The notes: a model not told the origin generated them from the sequence alone. Counted from the first letter of the stretch, positions 43,403 to 53,038 are shown. The stretch is DNA of 64,000 nt from Pseudomonas marginalis (GCF_024169655.1 NZ_JALJWV010000001.1:3291001-3355000), one strand, 5' to 3'. A program made the numbers and translations.

Positions 43403-45138
43403 TCGACCTGTGGCCGCACTGGTTCCGTCCCTGGTGGCTGTTGCTGCTGCCGCTGCTCGGCTGGTTGCTGTGGCAACTCTGGCATCGACAAAAGCGCGCC
43501 GGGCGCTGGCAGATGATCCTGCCGCCGGCGTTCCATGCCGTGCTGCTCAGCGGTGGCAACGGGCGCGAAAGCAAATCGCCGTGGGTGCTGCTCGGTATCG
43601 CCTGGCTGCTGGCGGTGCTGGCCTTGCTCGGCCCCAGTTGGCAACGGGTGGAGCAGGCCAGCCAGAAGCCTTCCGATCCGCTGGTGGTGCTGCTCGAACT
43701 GACCCCGCAAATGCTCGCCACCGACAGCCCACCCAGCCGCCTGGAACAGGCGCGGCGCAAACTGTATGACTTGTTGCAGGCGCGCAGCGACGCACAAACC
43801 GCCATCGTCGTGTATGCCGGCAGCGCCCACACCCTGGTGCCGCTGTCGGACGACCTGGCCACCAGCCGCAACCTGCTCGAAGCGCTACGCCCCTCGTTGA
43901 TGCCTGAACCCGGCCACCGCGCCGACCTGGCCGTGGAGAAAGCCCTGGACCTGCTCAAGCACGGCGGCCTCGGCCAGGGCCGCCTGTTGCTGATCGGCTC
44001 ATCGCTGTCCAAGCAGGAGCGCCAGGGCATCCGCTTGCTGCTGCAAGGCGGCCAGGCGCCAAGCCTGTCGATCCTCGGCATCGGCAGTCGCGAAGGCACC
44101 CCGGTGACCCTGGAGAGCGGCGAGTTCCTCAAGGACGAACAGGGTGCAATCCTAGTACCGCGCCTCGACAGCCCGACCCTCAAAGCCTTCGCCGACGAAA
44201 TGGGCGGCCGCTACCGTGCCGCGCGCCTGGACGACAAGGACCTGCGCCAACTCGGCATGCTCGACGCGCCGCAGGCCCTGCGCAACGACGGCCAACTGCT
44301 GCACCTCGACACCTGGGCCGACCAGGGTTACTGGCTGCTGCTGCCGCTGTTGCTGCTGGCGGCCTGCGCCGGGCGCCGTGGCTGGCTGTTCTGCCTGCCA
44401 TTGCTGCTATTGGGCGCGCCGCAGCCCAGCTATGCCTTCGAACTCCAGGACCTGTGGCTGCGCCCCGACCAGCAAGGCCAGTACCTGCTGAAGAAAAAAC
44501 GCCCCGCCGAAGCCGCCGAACACTTCAAAGACCCGCAATGGCAAGGCGTGGCGCTGTACGAGGCGGGTAACTACGCCGAAGCCATCAAGCGCTTTGCCGA
44601 GGGCAGCGACGCCTACTCCCACTACAATCGCGGCAACGCGCTGGCCAGGTCCGGTGAGCTGGAAGCGGCCATCGACGCCTACGAGCAGGCGCTGGAAGCC
44701 CAGCCTGATCTGCTGCCGGCCCTGAAAAACAAGGCACTGGTGGAAAGCCTGATACAACAACAGGCGCAGCCCGAGTCGACCAAGCCTGCAAAAAACGAAG
44801 ATGACGAAACCACCCAACCCGGCCAAACTGCGCAACCGGGCACCAGCGGGCAAAGTGCCACGAGTGGCGAGCCATCGTCCCCCAGCCAAGGCGAGGCCGG
44901 CACCGGCGACACCCAGGCCGGCGCCACGCCACAGGCGGGCGGTAATGACGTGCCAGGCAGCGAACTGGGGGATGAGCAAACCACCACCCCGCCGCTGCGC
45001 CCGAGCGACGCCAGCCTGGACGATGAACATCGCCAGGCCCTGGAACAATGGCTGCAGGAGATCCCGGACAACCCCGGCGAACTGCTGCGCCGCAAATTCT
45101 GGTACGAACAGCAACAGCATCAGGACAAGACTCGATGA
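43399..45138 (+). CDS. batB: BatB/BatC-like VWA-TPR fusion protein
   Basis: A 579-residue protein combining a VWA domain (about 95-275) and TPR repeats (about 370-440, LKKKRPAEAAEHFKDPQWQG, SHYNRGNALARSGELEAAIDAYEQAL), so BatB and BatC functions are fused. Membrane helices lie at about 10-28, 62-80 and 315-345. The MIDAS motif is degenerate: the expected DxSxS is Glu100-x-Thr102-x-Gln104 (LLELTPQM), so metal binding is doubtful. After the TPRs comes a long Gln/Thr/Ser/Gly-rich low-complexity linker. I chose the ATG at 43399, which overlaps the batA stop (ATGA). Confidence 0.88.
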   Translation: MIDLWPHWFRPWWLLLLPLLGWLLWQLWHRQKRAGRWQMILPPAFHAVLLSGGNGRESKSPWVLLGIAWLLAVLALLGPSWQRVEQASQKPSDPLVVLLELTPQMLATDSPPSRLEQARRKLYDLLQARSDAQTAIVVYAGSAHTLVPLSDDLATSRNLLEALRPSLMPEPGHRADLAVEKALDLLKHGGLGQGRLLLIGSSLSKQERQGIRLLLQGGQAPSLSILGIGSREGTPVTLESGEFLKDEQGAILVPRLDSPTLKAFADEMGGRYRAARLDDKDLRQLGMLDAPQALRNDGQLLHLDTWADQGYWLLLPLLLLAACAGRRGWLFCLPLLLLGAPQPSYAFELQDLWLRPDQQGQYLLKKKRPAEAAEHFKDPQWQGVALYEAGNYAEAIKRFAEGSDAYSHYNRGNALARSGELEAAIDAYEQALEAQPDLLPALKNKALVESLIQQQAQPESTKPAKNEDDETTQPGQTAQPGTSGQSATSGEPSSPSQGEAGTGDTQAGATPQAGGNDVPGSELGDEQTTTPPLRPSDASLDDEHRQALEQWLQEIPDNPGELLRRKFWYEQQQHQDKTR

Positions 45139-46775
45139 GCCGCCGCACCACCCTTCTGCTTCTGCTCGCGTTATCGGCAGGCCACGCCCAGGCGGCGAAC
45201 CTGGTCGCGAGCGTCGACCGCAGCCGCCTCAACGCCGGGGAAACGGTGGAGCTGACGGTGGAATCCAGCGACGTCACCCAGTTCGGCAAACCCGACCTGT
45301 CGCCGCTGGATGCGCAGTTCGAAGTCAGCGGCACCCGCCAGATCAACCAACTCACCACCCTCGGCGGCGACAACCACGCCACCACGCGCTGGATCATCAC
45401 TCTGCTGCCCAAGGAAAACGGCACCGTGGTGATCCCGCCATTGCAAGTGGGTGAATACACGACCCAGCCGATCAGCCTGCAAGTGTTGGAAACCACCAGC
45501 CAGGACACCAACGCCGAACTCGCGCCGGTGTTCGTCGAGTCCAACCTCGACCAGAACAGCGTGTACGTTCAAGCCCAGACGCTGTTGACGGTACGCGTGT
45601 ATCACTCGGTGTCGCTGTACGACGACAGCAGCCTCACACCGCTGCAGATTCCCGACGCGCGTATCGAGCAACTGGGCGAATCGCGCACCTACGAGAAAGT
45701 CATCAACAGCATTCGCCATGGCGTGATCGAAACCCGCTACGCGATCTACCCGCAGCACAGCGGCAACCTGACGATTGCGGCGCAGACCTTCAGCGCAACC
45801 TTGGTGGAATCGCGCCCGCCGCAGGAGAACACGCTGCAAGGCACCAAGCCGGGCAAGCTGATTCACGTCAGCACCGCGCCCATCGAGTTGACGGTCAAAC
45901 CCAAGCCCGAGTTGTACCCCGCCGATGCGCCGTGGCTACCGGCACGCAGCCTGACCCTGAGCGAAAACTGGAACCCCGAGCCGGACCACGTGCAGATCGG
46001 CGATTCCCTGACCCGCAGCTTGACGGTCAAGGCCGAAGGCCTGTCCAGCGCACAACTGCCGGGGTTGCCGAGCACCGAGATCAATGGTCTGCGCCGCTAC
46101 CCGGACCAACCGGTACTCGGCAACCAGAACAACGACCGTGGCCTGATCGGCAGCCGTGAAGACCGCGAAGCCCTGGTACCCACCCGCGCCGGCGCCCTGG
46201 AATTGCCGGCGGTGGAAGTGGTGTGGTGGAACACCCATGAAGACCACCTCGAACGCACCAGCCTGCCCGCCCGCACCCTGCAAGTGGCGAATAACCCGAG
46301 CCTGGTGGTGGACACGCCCGCCACACCGACCATCATCACCGCCCCCGACGATAGCCGCCTGTGGCTGTGGCAACTGAGCACCCTGCTCCTCGCCTGCACT
46401 ACATTGCTGGGTTTCGGCCTGTGGTGGCGTGCGCGTCGCCAACCGGCGGTGCAGCGCGCCGCACAAACCGGCCCAAGCCCGCGCACCCTGCTCGACGACC
46501 TCAAGCGCGCGACCCAGGCCAACGACCCCCAGGCCACCCGCCAGGCCCTCGACGCCTGGGCCAGGCAACAACCGGAAACCCTGGCCGACATGGCCGCGCG
46601 CTTCGTGCCGCTGTCCGATGCACTGGACGGTCTGAACGGCGCGCTGTACAGCGAAAGCGGCCACTACTGGCTGGGTGAAGAACTGTGGCGCGCGGTTAAA
46701 GCCATTCCGATGGCCGAACGCGAGCAAGACCCGACGACCGATACCACCAGCTTGCCGCCGTTGTATCCCAAATAG
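45135..46775 (+). CDS. batD: BatD-like periplasmic/membrane protein
   Basis: A 546-residue protein with a signal peptide (MSRRTTLLLLLALSAGHAQA/ANL, residues 1-20), several immunoglobulin-like beta domains (about 21-410, beginning ASVDRSRLNAGETVELTVESSD) and a C-terminal membrane helix near 415-435 (LLLACTTLLGFGLWW) with a cytosolic tail. This is the BatD ('oxygen tolerance') layout. It starts by ATGA overlap with batB and is the last gene of the operon, ended by a repeat-rich region. Confidence 0.88.
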   Translation: MSRRTTLLLLLALSAGHAQAANLVASVDRSRLNAGETVELTVESSDVTQFGKPDLSPLDAQFEVSGTRQINQLTTLGGDNHATTRWIITLLPKENGTVVIPPLQVGEYTTQPISLQVLETTSQDTNAELAPVFVESNLDQNSVYVQAQTLLTVRVYHSVSLYDDSSLTPLQIPDARIEQLGESRTYEKVINSIRHGVIETRYAIYPQHSGNLTIAAQTFSATLVESRPPQENTLQGTKPGKLIHVSTAPIELTVKPKPELYPADAPWLPARSLTLSENWNPEPDHVQIGDSLTRSLTVKAEGLSSAQLPGLPSTEINGLRRYPDQPVLGNQNNDRGLIGSREDREALVPTRAGALELPAVEVVWWNTHEDHLERTSLPARTLQVANNPSLVVDTPATPTIITAPDDSRLWLWQLSTLLLACTTLLGFGLWWRARRQPAVQRAAQTGPSPRTLLDDLKRATQANDPQATRQALDAWARQQPETLADMAARFVPLSDALDGLNGALYSESGHYWLGEELWRAVKAIPMAEREQDPTTDTTSLPPLYPK

Positions 46776-46820
46776 CCCCCCTCCCGATACGTCGCGAATC
46801 GAGAGTCGGGTGCGGTGATT

Positions 46821-46928
46821 GGCCAGTCAACACTGAGCAAGCGGACCCACCGCCACCCCGATAGCGGTGTATCAGTCAATTATGATGTTGTCTGACACGC
46901 CGCCATCGGGGGCAAGCCCCCTCCCACA
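46821..46928. repeat. Decayed REPIN copy
   Basis: A 35-base segment (46821-46855) repeats with few changes at 47056-47089, and the right-hand REP (46908-46928, GGGGGCAAGCCCCCTCCCACA) is intact, while the left REP is lost and about 50 extra bases lie between. It is a partial duplicate of the REPIN that follows. Confidence 0.7.
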
Positions 46929-47024
46929 TTCGATCTGCGTCGCCTGGTCGACAATGTCCCGAACCCTGTCCGACCGCGCCCTGAATTGCCTGCCAGCCAA
47001 GGCATAACACACACCGCATACCCC

Positions 47025-47111
47025 TGTGGGAGGGGGCTTGCCCCCGATGGCGGTGGGCCAGACAACACTGAGCAAGCGGACCACCGCCATCGCAGCAAGC
47101 CCCCTCCCACA
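47025..47111. repeat. Intact REPIN
   Basis: TGTGGGAGGGGGCTTGCCCC at the left and AGCAAGCCCCCTCCCACA at the right form an inverted pair enclosing the self-complementary GATGGCGGT/ACCGCCATC. It is 87 bases long and lies 80 bases before sbcD. The 416-base gap 46776-47191 is otherwise without ORFs. Confidence 0.85.
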
Positions 47112-47191
47112 CTGGATCTGCGTCGTCTGGAGCAGCGTGTTCGCAATACAGGTAAACTCCTCTCCTTTTCATCTTCTCCACGGAGCTCGCC

Positions 47192-48433
47192 TTGCGTCTG
47201 TTTCACACCTCCGACTGGCACCTTGGGCAAAACCTGCATGGCCAGGAACGCGACTTCGAACACGCCTGTTTCCTCGAGTGGCTGCTGCGCCAGCTCGGCG
47301 CGCACACGCCGGATGTGCTGTTGATCGCCGGCGATATCTTCGACACGGTCAACCCGCCGCTCAAAGCCCAGGAGCGCCTGTACGATTTCATCATCAGCGC
47401 CCACGAACAAAACCCCAATCTCACGATTGTGATGATCGCTGGCAACCACGACTCCGGCTCGCGCATCGAATTGCCCGCACCGTTGATGCGCCGCTTGCGC
47501 ACCCATGCCTTGGGCCGGGTGTTGTGGCTGGATGACGGGCAACTGGATGCCGAGCGGTTGCTGATCCCGCTGCCCGGCGCCGACGGCAAGATCGCCGCCT
47601 GGTGCCTGGCGCTGCCATTTCTGCGCCCGGCGGAAGTCACCGGGGCGCACCTGGGCGACGACTACCTGCGCGGCATTGGCCAGGTGCATGAATGGCTGAT
47701 CGCAGCCGCCAACGCCAAGCGCCAGCCGGGCCAGGCGCTGGTTGCCATCAGCCATGCGCATATGGCCGGCGGTTCGGTGTCGGAAGACTCCGAGCGCAGC
47801 CTGATCATCGGCAATGCCGAAGCGCTGCCCGCCAGCCTGTTCGACGCCAGCGTCAGCTATGTCGCCCTCGGCCATCTGCACAAGCCGCAGCGGGTCAACG
47901 GCGAAGAACGCATTCGCTACAGCGGCTCGCCAATCCCATTGTCGTTTTCCGAAATCGGCTATCAGCACCAGATTCTCGACGTGACCTTCGACGGCGAAGC
48001 CCTGCTCAGCGTCGAACCGCGCCTGATCCCGCGCGCGGTCAACCTGCAACGCCTGGAAGCCGCGCCCCTGGCCGACATCCTCAAGCAATTGGGCGAGCTG
48101 CCCGACATCGACCTGCTCGCCGAAACCCAGCGCCAGCCCTGGCTGGAAGTGCGGGTACGCCTCGACGAACCGCAGCCCGACCTGCGCCAGCAAATCGAAA
48201 CCGCCCTGCAAGGCAAAGCCGTGCGCCTGGTGCGCATCGCCGCCGAGTACGCCGGCAAACGCGGCAGCGACGACTCGAACGACGAGCGCTTGATCGAACT
48301 CGACCAGCTCACCCCTCAGGAGCTGTTCAGCCGCGCCTGGCAGGACAACTACGGCAGTGAAGTGGATGAACAGACCTTGAAGGATTTCGCGGTGCTGCTC
48401 CAGGAAGTGCAACAGGAGGGCGAACAGCCATGA
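47192..48433 (+). CDS. sbcD: SbcD exonuclease subunit
   Basis: A 413-residue calcineurin-like phosphoesterase, the nuclease subunit of the SbcCD complex that opens hairpins and processes DNA ends. The five metallophosphatase motifs are visible: SDWHLGQ, AGDIFD, GNHDSG, SHAHMAG and GHLHKPQ. The TTG start at 47192 (M/L-RLFHTSDWH) is fixed by GGAG upstream and by the conserved N-terminus. It overlaps sbcC by ATGA. Confidence 0.94.
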   Translation: MRLFHTSDWHLGQNLHGQERDFEHACFLEWLLRQLGAHTPDVLLIAGDIFDTVNPPLKAQERLYDFIISAHEQNPNLTIVMIAGNHDSGSRIELPAPLMRRLRTHALGRVLWLDDGQLDAERLLIPLPGADGKIAAWCLALPFLRPAEVTGAHLGDDYLRGIGQVHEWLIAAANAKRQPGQALVAISHAHMAGGSVSEDSERSLIIGNAEALPASLFDASVSYVALGHLHKPQRVNGEERIRYSGSPIPLSFSEIGYQHQILDVTFDGEALLSVEPRLIPRAVNLQRLEAAPLADILKQLGELPDIDLLAETQRQPWLEVRVRLDEPQPDLRQQIETALQGKAVRLVRIAAEYAGKRGSDDSNDERLIELDQLTPQELFSRAWQDNYGSEVDEQTLKDFAVLLQEVQQEGEQP

Positions 48434-51400
48434 AGATCCTCGCCATCCGCCTGAAAAACCTCGCCTCCCTGGCCGGCCCGTTTGAGATCGACTTTACCGC
48501 CGAGCCCCTGGCCAGCGCCGGTTTGTTCGCGATTACCGGGCCGACCGGCGCCGGCAAAAGCACCTTGCTCGACGCGCTGTGCCTGGCGCTGTTTGGTGCC
48601 GTGCCGCGCCTGGGCGATACCGGCCAGGCCAAGATGCCCGACGCCGACAGCGATATTTCCATCGGCGACCCGCGCACACTGCTGCGACGCGGCACCGGCG
48701 GCGGCTATGCGGAGGTGGATTTTGTCGGCGTCAACGGCCGCCGCTACCGCGCGCGCTGGGAAGCCAACCGCGCCCGCGACAAAGCCAGCGGCAAGTTGCA
48801 GAACAGCCGGCAGAGCCTGATCGACCTGGACAGCGACCAACTGTTGGCGAGCCAGAAAACCGAATACAAGACCCAACTGGAATTGGCCCTGGGCCTGAAC
48901 TTCGAGCAGTTCACCCGCGCCGTGTTGCTGGCGCAAAGCGAGTTCAGTGCCTTCCTCAAGGCCAACGACAACGAGCGCAGCGAACTGCTGGAAAAGCTCA
49001 CCGACACTGCGCTTTACACCCAGCTCGGCCGTCGCGCGTTCGACAAGGCCAAGGACGCCAAGGACGCCCACAAACAACTGCAGGACCAGGCCACCGGCGT
49101 GGTGCCCCTGGCCCCGGAGGCCCGCGCCGAACTGGACCAACAGTTGGCCCAGGCGCAACAACAGCTCAAGACCGAGCAAGCCCAGCTCAAGCAACTGGAG
49201 CTGCAGCACACCTGGCTCAAGGAACTGCGCGAATGGCAGGAGCGCCAGCTCAGTGCCGTCGAACAGTTGCAGCAAGCCCAGCAACACTGGGACAACCAAG
49301 GTCCGCAGCGCGAGGACTTGAGCCGCCTGGAACAGTTGGCACCGCAGCGCCATCACTTCGCGCGCCAGGCGGAACTCGACACCGTGCTCACGCCGCTGGC
49401 GGCGCACATTCAAGCGCATATCGAGCAGCAAACCGATCTGCATGAGCGCCAGGAACAAGCCCAACAGCAGCAGGCATCCGCCCAAACGGCGCTGGCCGCG
49501 GCCCTGAAAGATCAGGCCGACGCCGTGCCTTTGCTGCGCCAGGCCTTCGAGGAACAGAACACCCTCGCCCACTTGACCAAGGAACTGGCCAAGCGCAACG
49601 AGGACCAGCAACAGCACGAAACCGCCTGCGCCGAAGGTCAGGCCTTGCTCAAGGGGTTGCAGGAAAAGCACAGCCACGTCGCCGAGCGCCTGCAACGTCT
49701 GGCCACCGGCCTGGAACGCAGCGCCGCCCTCGCACCGTTGAGCGAGGCCTGGAACGTCTACCGCGACCGCCTGCAACAATTGATGCTGATCGGCAATCGC
49801 CTGAACAAGGGCCAGGCCGAACTGCCGCAACTTGAACAGCGCGCCACCGCCGCCGCCGAGAAGTTCGCCCAACAACGCGACGCCCTCGACTTGCTGTACC
49901 AGGAAGCCGGTGCCGAGCCTCACGCCGTCGCCGAACAGATCCAGTTGCTCGCCAGCCTGCTGCAAGACAATCGCAAGCAGCAACGCGCCTTTGAAGACCT
50001 GACCCGGCTGTGGGACAGCCAGCAACAGCTGGACCAGCAAGCGGCCTTATTGACGCAGAAACTGTCGGACGCCCAACAACAACGCGACCGGTTGAACCAG
50101 ACCGGCCTGCACACCAAAGCCGAACTCACGGTCGCCGAACAAACCCTGACGGTGACCAAGCAGTTGCTGGAGCGCCAGCGTCTGGCGCGCAGTGCCAGCG
50201 TCGAAGAGTTGCGCGAGCAATTGCAGGATGGTCAGCCCTGCCCGGTGTGCGGCAGCCATGAGCATCCGTATCACCAGCCCGAAGCGTTGCTGCACAGCCT
50301 CGGTCGCCACGACGAAAACGAAGAGGCCATGGCGCAGCAAGCCGTCGACAGCCTCAAGGAAAAACTCACCGAACTGCGCGGCGAAGTCGGCGGCTTGATC
50401 GCCCAGCAAAAAGAATTCCTGCAACAACAGGAGCAACTGACGACGCAACAGCACGCCCTGGCGCCCAGCCTGGACGCGCACCCGCTGTCGGCCTCGTTGT
50501 TCAATCAGGACGGCGCCCGGCGCAGCGACTGGCTGGCCCAGCAGCTCAGTCAACTGACGCAAAACATCAGCCAGGACGAGCAACGCCAAGGCGCCCTGCT
50601 CAACCTGCAACAAAACGCCGGGCGCCTGCAGCAACAGCTACAAGCAGCCCAAGACGCCGGCCAGCAAGCTCGCCAACTGCTGATCGACCAGCAACGCGAG
50701 CTGGCCAACGACCGCGAACGCCTCGACGAAGAACTGCAGGCCTTCGCCAGCCTGTTGCCGACCGAAACACTGGAAGGGCTGCGCAGCGAACCGGCGGCGA
50801 CCTTCATGCTGTTGGACCAACAGGTCAGCCAGCGTCTCGAAGAGCTGGCCCACCAGCGCGATGAACTGGCCGAGCAACAAGAGCGTCAGCAGGCGATCGA
50901 GAAAGCGCACACCCATCAGCAGCATCGCCAGCAGCAACTTGACGCGTTGCGCCAGCAGGTCAGCGAACTGGCCGCTCAGCAACACGCGGCCCAGGAAAAA
51001 CTCAGCGGCCTGCTCGGTCAGCACCCGCGTGCCGAAGACTGGCAACAGCAACTCGAAGAGGCCGTGGCGCATTCACGCCAACGCGAAGCCGACGCCAACC
51101 AACAGGTGCAGGACATCCGCAACGCGTTGATCCAACTGGCCGCCGACCTCAAGGCCCAGCAGGACCGTCAGCACACGCTGCAATCCGAACAGCAAGCGCT
51201 CGCGACGCGCTTGTGCGAGTGGCGCGCCCTGCACCCCGACCTGGACGACGCCGGGCTCAAGCGCCTGCTGGCCTTCGACGACGCCCACGCCAGCGCACTG
51301 CGCCAGCAGCTACACAGCAGCGAAAAAGCCGTCGAGCAAGCCAGTGTGCTGCTGCAGGAGCGCGAACAACGCCTGGCCGAGCACCAGGCGCTGCACAACG

Positions 51401-52068
51401 GCAATCTGGAAGCAGAACAGTTGGACAGCAGCCTGGCGGCGCTCAACCAGCAACTGGCCGACGGCGAAAAACACTGCGCCGAACTGCGCGCGCGGCAATC
51501 CGAAGACCAGCGCCGCCAGGACGCCAACCACGCCCTGGACGAACAGATCGCCAAGGCCTATGACGAATGGCAACGCTGGGCGCGCCTCAACGCGCTGATC
51601 GGCTCGGCCACCGGCGACACGTTCCGCAAGATCGCCCAGGCCTACAACCTCGATTTGCTGGTGCACCACGCCAACGTGCAACTGCGCCAACTGGTGCGCC
51701 GCTACCGCCTCAAACGCGGCGGCAGCATGCTCGGCCTGCTGGTGATGGACACGGAAATGGGCGACGAACTGCGCTCGGTGCATTCATTGTCCGGCGGCGA
51801 GACGTTCCTCGTCTCGCTGGCGCTGGCGCTGGGCCTGGCATCGATGGCGTCGAGTACCTTGAAGATCGAGTCGCTGTTTATCGACGAAGGTTTCGGCAGC
51901 CTCGACCCGGAATCCCTGCAGTTGGCCATGGACGCACTGGACGGCCTGCAAGCCCAAGGCCGCAAGGTGGCGGTAATTTCCCACGTACAGGAAATGCACG
52001 AGCGCATCCCGGTACAGATCCAGGTCAAGCGCCAGGGCAATGGCTTGAGCACCGTGGAGGTGAAGTGA
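48430..52068 (+). CDS. sbcC: SbcC ATPase subunit
   Basis: A 1212-residue SMC-like ATPase. Walker A is GPTGAGKST (residues 37-45). Two long Gln-rich coiled coils (about 180-590 and 620-1030) flank the zinc hook CPVCG near residue 600. The ABC signature LSGGETFLVSLAL and Walker B LFIDEGFGSLDPESL are near the C-terminus. It partners SbcD. The coiled coil is longer than in E. coli SbcC (1048). It overlaps sbcD (ATGA) and the following GST (GTGA). Confidence 0.94.
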   Translation: MKILAIRLKNLASLAGPFEIDFTAEPLASAGLFAITGPTGAGKSTLLDALCLALFGAVPRLGDTGQAKMPDADSDISIGDPRTLLRRGTGGGYAEVDFVGVNGRRYRARWEANRARDKASGKLQNSRQSLIDLDSDQLLASQKTEYKTQLELALGLNFEQFTRAVLLAQSEFSAFLKANDNERSELLEKLTDTALYTQLGRRAFDKAKDAKDAHKQLQDQATGVVPLAPEARAELDQQLAQAQQQLKTEQAQLKQLELQHTWLKELREWQERQLSAVEQLQQAQQHWDNQGPQREDLSRLEQLAPQRHHFARQAELDTVLTPLAAHIQAHIEQQTDLHERQEQAQQQQASAQTALAAALKDQADAVPLLRQAFEEQNTLAHLTKELAKRNEDQQQHETACAEGQALLKGLQEKHSHVAERLQRLATGLERSAALAPLSEAWNVYRDRLQQLMLIGNRLNKGQAELPQLEQRATAAAEKFAQQRDALDLLYQEAGAEPHAVAEQIQLLASLLQDNRKQQRAFEDLTRLWDSQQQLDQQAALLTQKLSDAQQQRDRLNQTGLHTKAELTVAEQTLTVTKQLLERQRLARSASVEELREQLQDGQPCPVCGSHEHPYHQPEALLHSLGRHDENEEAMAQQAVDSLKEKLTELRGEVGGLIAQQKEFLQQQEQLTTQQHALAPSLDAHPLSASLFNQDGARRSDWLAQQLSQLTQNISQDEQRQGALLNLQQNAGRLQQQLQAAQDAGQQARQLLIDQQRELANDRERLDEELQAFASLLPTETLEGLRSEPAATFMLLDQQVSQRLEELAHQRDELAEQQERQQAIEKAHTHQQHRQQQLDALRQQVSELAAQQHAAQEKLSGLLGQHPRAEDWQQQLEEAVAHSRQREADANQQVQDIRNALIQLAADLKAQQDRQHTLQSEQQALATRLCEWRALHPDLDDAGLKRLLAFDDAHASALRQQLHSSEKAVEQASVLLQEREQRLAEHQALHNGNLEAEQLDSSLAALNQQLADGEKHCAELRARQSEDQRRQDANHALDEQIAKAYDEWQRWARLNALIGSATGDTFRKIAQAYNLDLLVHHANVQLRQLVRRYRLKRGGSMLGLLVMDTEMGDELRSVHSLSGGETFLVSLALALGLASMASSTLKIESLFIDEGFGSLDPESLQLAMDALDGLQAQGRKVAVISHVQEMHERIPVQIQVKRQGNGLSTVEVK

Positions 52069-52658
52069 GCGAGGCGCTGCTGTACTCGTTTCGCCGTTGC
52101 CCCTATGCGATGCGCGCCCGCCTGGCTTTGCGCTATTGCGGTGTGCCGGTGCGGATTGTCGAAGTCAGCCTCAAGGCCAAGCCGGCCGAGATGCTCGCGC
52201 TGTCGCCCAAAGGCACGGTGCCGGTGTTGAGCGTCGACGGCCGGGTGATCGACGAAAGCCTGGACATCATGCGCTGGGCCTTGGCACAAAACGACCCGCA
52301 AGACTGGTTGCTCCAGGGTGATCCTGCGGTACTGGCGCTGATTGCCGAGAATGACCAGGGCTTCAAACATCACCTGAATCGATACAAGTATGCCGAACGC
52401 TACCCGGAGCAGCCGATGGAACATTATCGAGCCGAAGGTGAGGTGTTTTTGCAGAAGCTGGAGGGGTTGCTGGCAGACCGCGCGTATTTGCTGGCCGATC
52501 ACCCGAGCCTTGCGGATATGGCCGTGGCGCCGTTTGTGCGGCAGTTTGCGCATGTCGATCGGGAGTGGTTTGCGCGCACGTCATACCGGCGGGTGCAGGC
52601 GTGGTTGCAATGGTTTCTGGAGTCGCCGCTGTTTATCGCGGTGATGGCAAAAACCTGA
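52065..52658 (+). CDS. Glutathione S-transferase-like protein
   Basis: A 197-residue GST-fold protein. The N-terminal thioredoxin-like domain has RRCPYAMRARLAL (Cys12 at the active-site position), KGTVPVL with the cis-Pro, and the glutathione gamma-glutamyl-binding IDESLDIMRW. The helical C-terminal domain follows (about 85-190, HPSLADMAVAPFVRQF). The GTG start at 52065 overlaps the sbcC stop (GTGA), so it is translationally coupled to the nuclease genes. The functional link is unknown. Confidence 0.87.
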   Translation: MSEALLYSFRRCPYAMRARLALRYCGVPVRIVEVSLKAKPAEMLALSPKGTVPVLSVDGRVIDESLDIMRWALAQNDPQDWLLQGDPAVLALIAENDQGFKHHLNRYKYAERYPEQPMEHYRAEGEVFLQKLEGLLADRAYLLADHPSLADMAVAPFVRQFAHVDREWFARTSYRRVQAWLQWFLESPLFIAVMAKT

Positions 52659-52674
52659 ATCGGCCTAAATGAGT

Positions 52675-52696
52675 GTGGGAGCACGCCTGCTCCCAC
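52675..52696. terminator. REP-type hairpin after the GST gene
   Basis: GTGGGAGC and GCTCCCAC form a perfect 8-base stem with a 6-base loop 16 bases after the GST stop. There is no T-tract. It also lies seven bases past the stop of the convergent small exported gene. Confidence 0.65.
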
Positions 52697-52703
52697 ATGT
52701 CGC

Positions 52704-52883
52704 TCAGTACTGGGTTTTGTGATCCAGTGCGGCGTAGAAGTTGGCACTCTGTTGCAGGTATTTCTGGGTGTAGGCGCTGGTGCTGGATTGTTTGCCGATA
52801 ACGTTCACGCTGGCGGCAGCCGGCAACGCGACAGTGGCGGAAACAGCGGAGGCGGCGATGATCGAGAAGAGATTGAAGTTCAT
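52704..52883 (-). CDS. Small exported protein (59 residues)
   Basis: A 59-residue frame that begins MNFNLFSIIAAS and reads as a signal peptide (hydrophobic to about residue 24, ALPAAA/SVN), leaving a mature peptide of about 34 residues (IGKQSSTSAYTQKYLQQS, ending LDHKTQY). The ATG at 52883 has AAGGGTT about nine bases upstream. The frame shows Pseudomonas codon bias. I do not recognise a family. It is transcribed convergently to the GST gene; a REP hairpin separates them. Confidence 0.65.
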   Translation of the reverse strand: MNFNLFSIIAASAVSATVALPAAASVNVIGKQSSTSAYTQKYLQQSANFYAALDHKTQY

Positions 52884-53011
52884 GTCGGTAACCCTTGTGT
52901 TCGTTTGGTTGAGTGGCCGTGGAGGCCTTGGAACTCAACTTACGCCCGAGGGTTGGGCCTTAGAAATGCTTTGAAACAGTAGCTGTTATCAATCGAATTA
53001 ATAAAGAGGAT

Positions 53012-53034
53012 CAGGCCCCGCTGTGCGGGGCCTG
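53012..53034 (-). terminator. Terminator of the lactonase gene
   Basis: CAGGCCCCGC-TGT-GCGGGGCCTG is a perfect 10-base stem with a 3-base loop just past the lactonase stop on the minus strand. A weak T-rich tract (ATCCTCTTTATT) follows. Confidence 0.8.
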
Positions 53035-53038
53035 TGGC

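Noticed and set aside
46821..47111. Possible CRISPR array
   Set aside because: The repeats are palindromic REP sequences with no uniform spacers and no cas genes.
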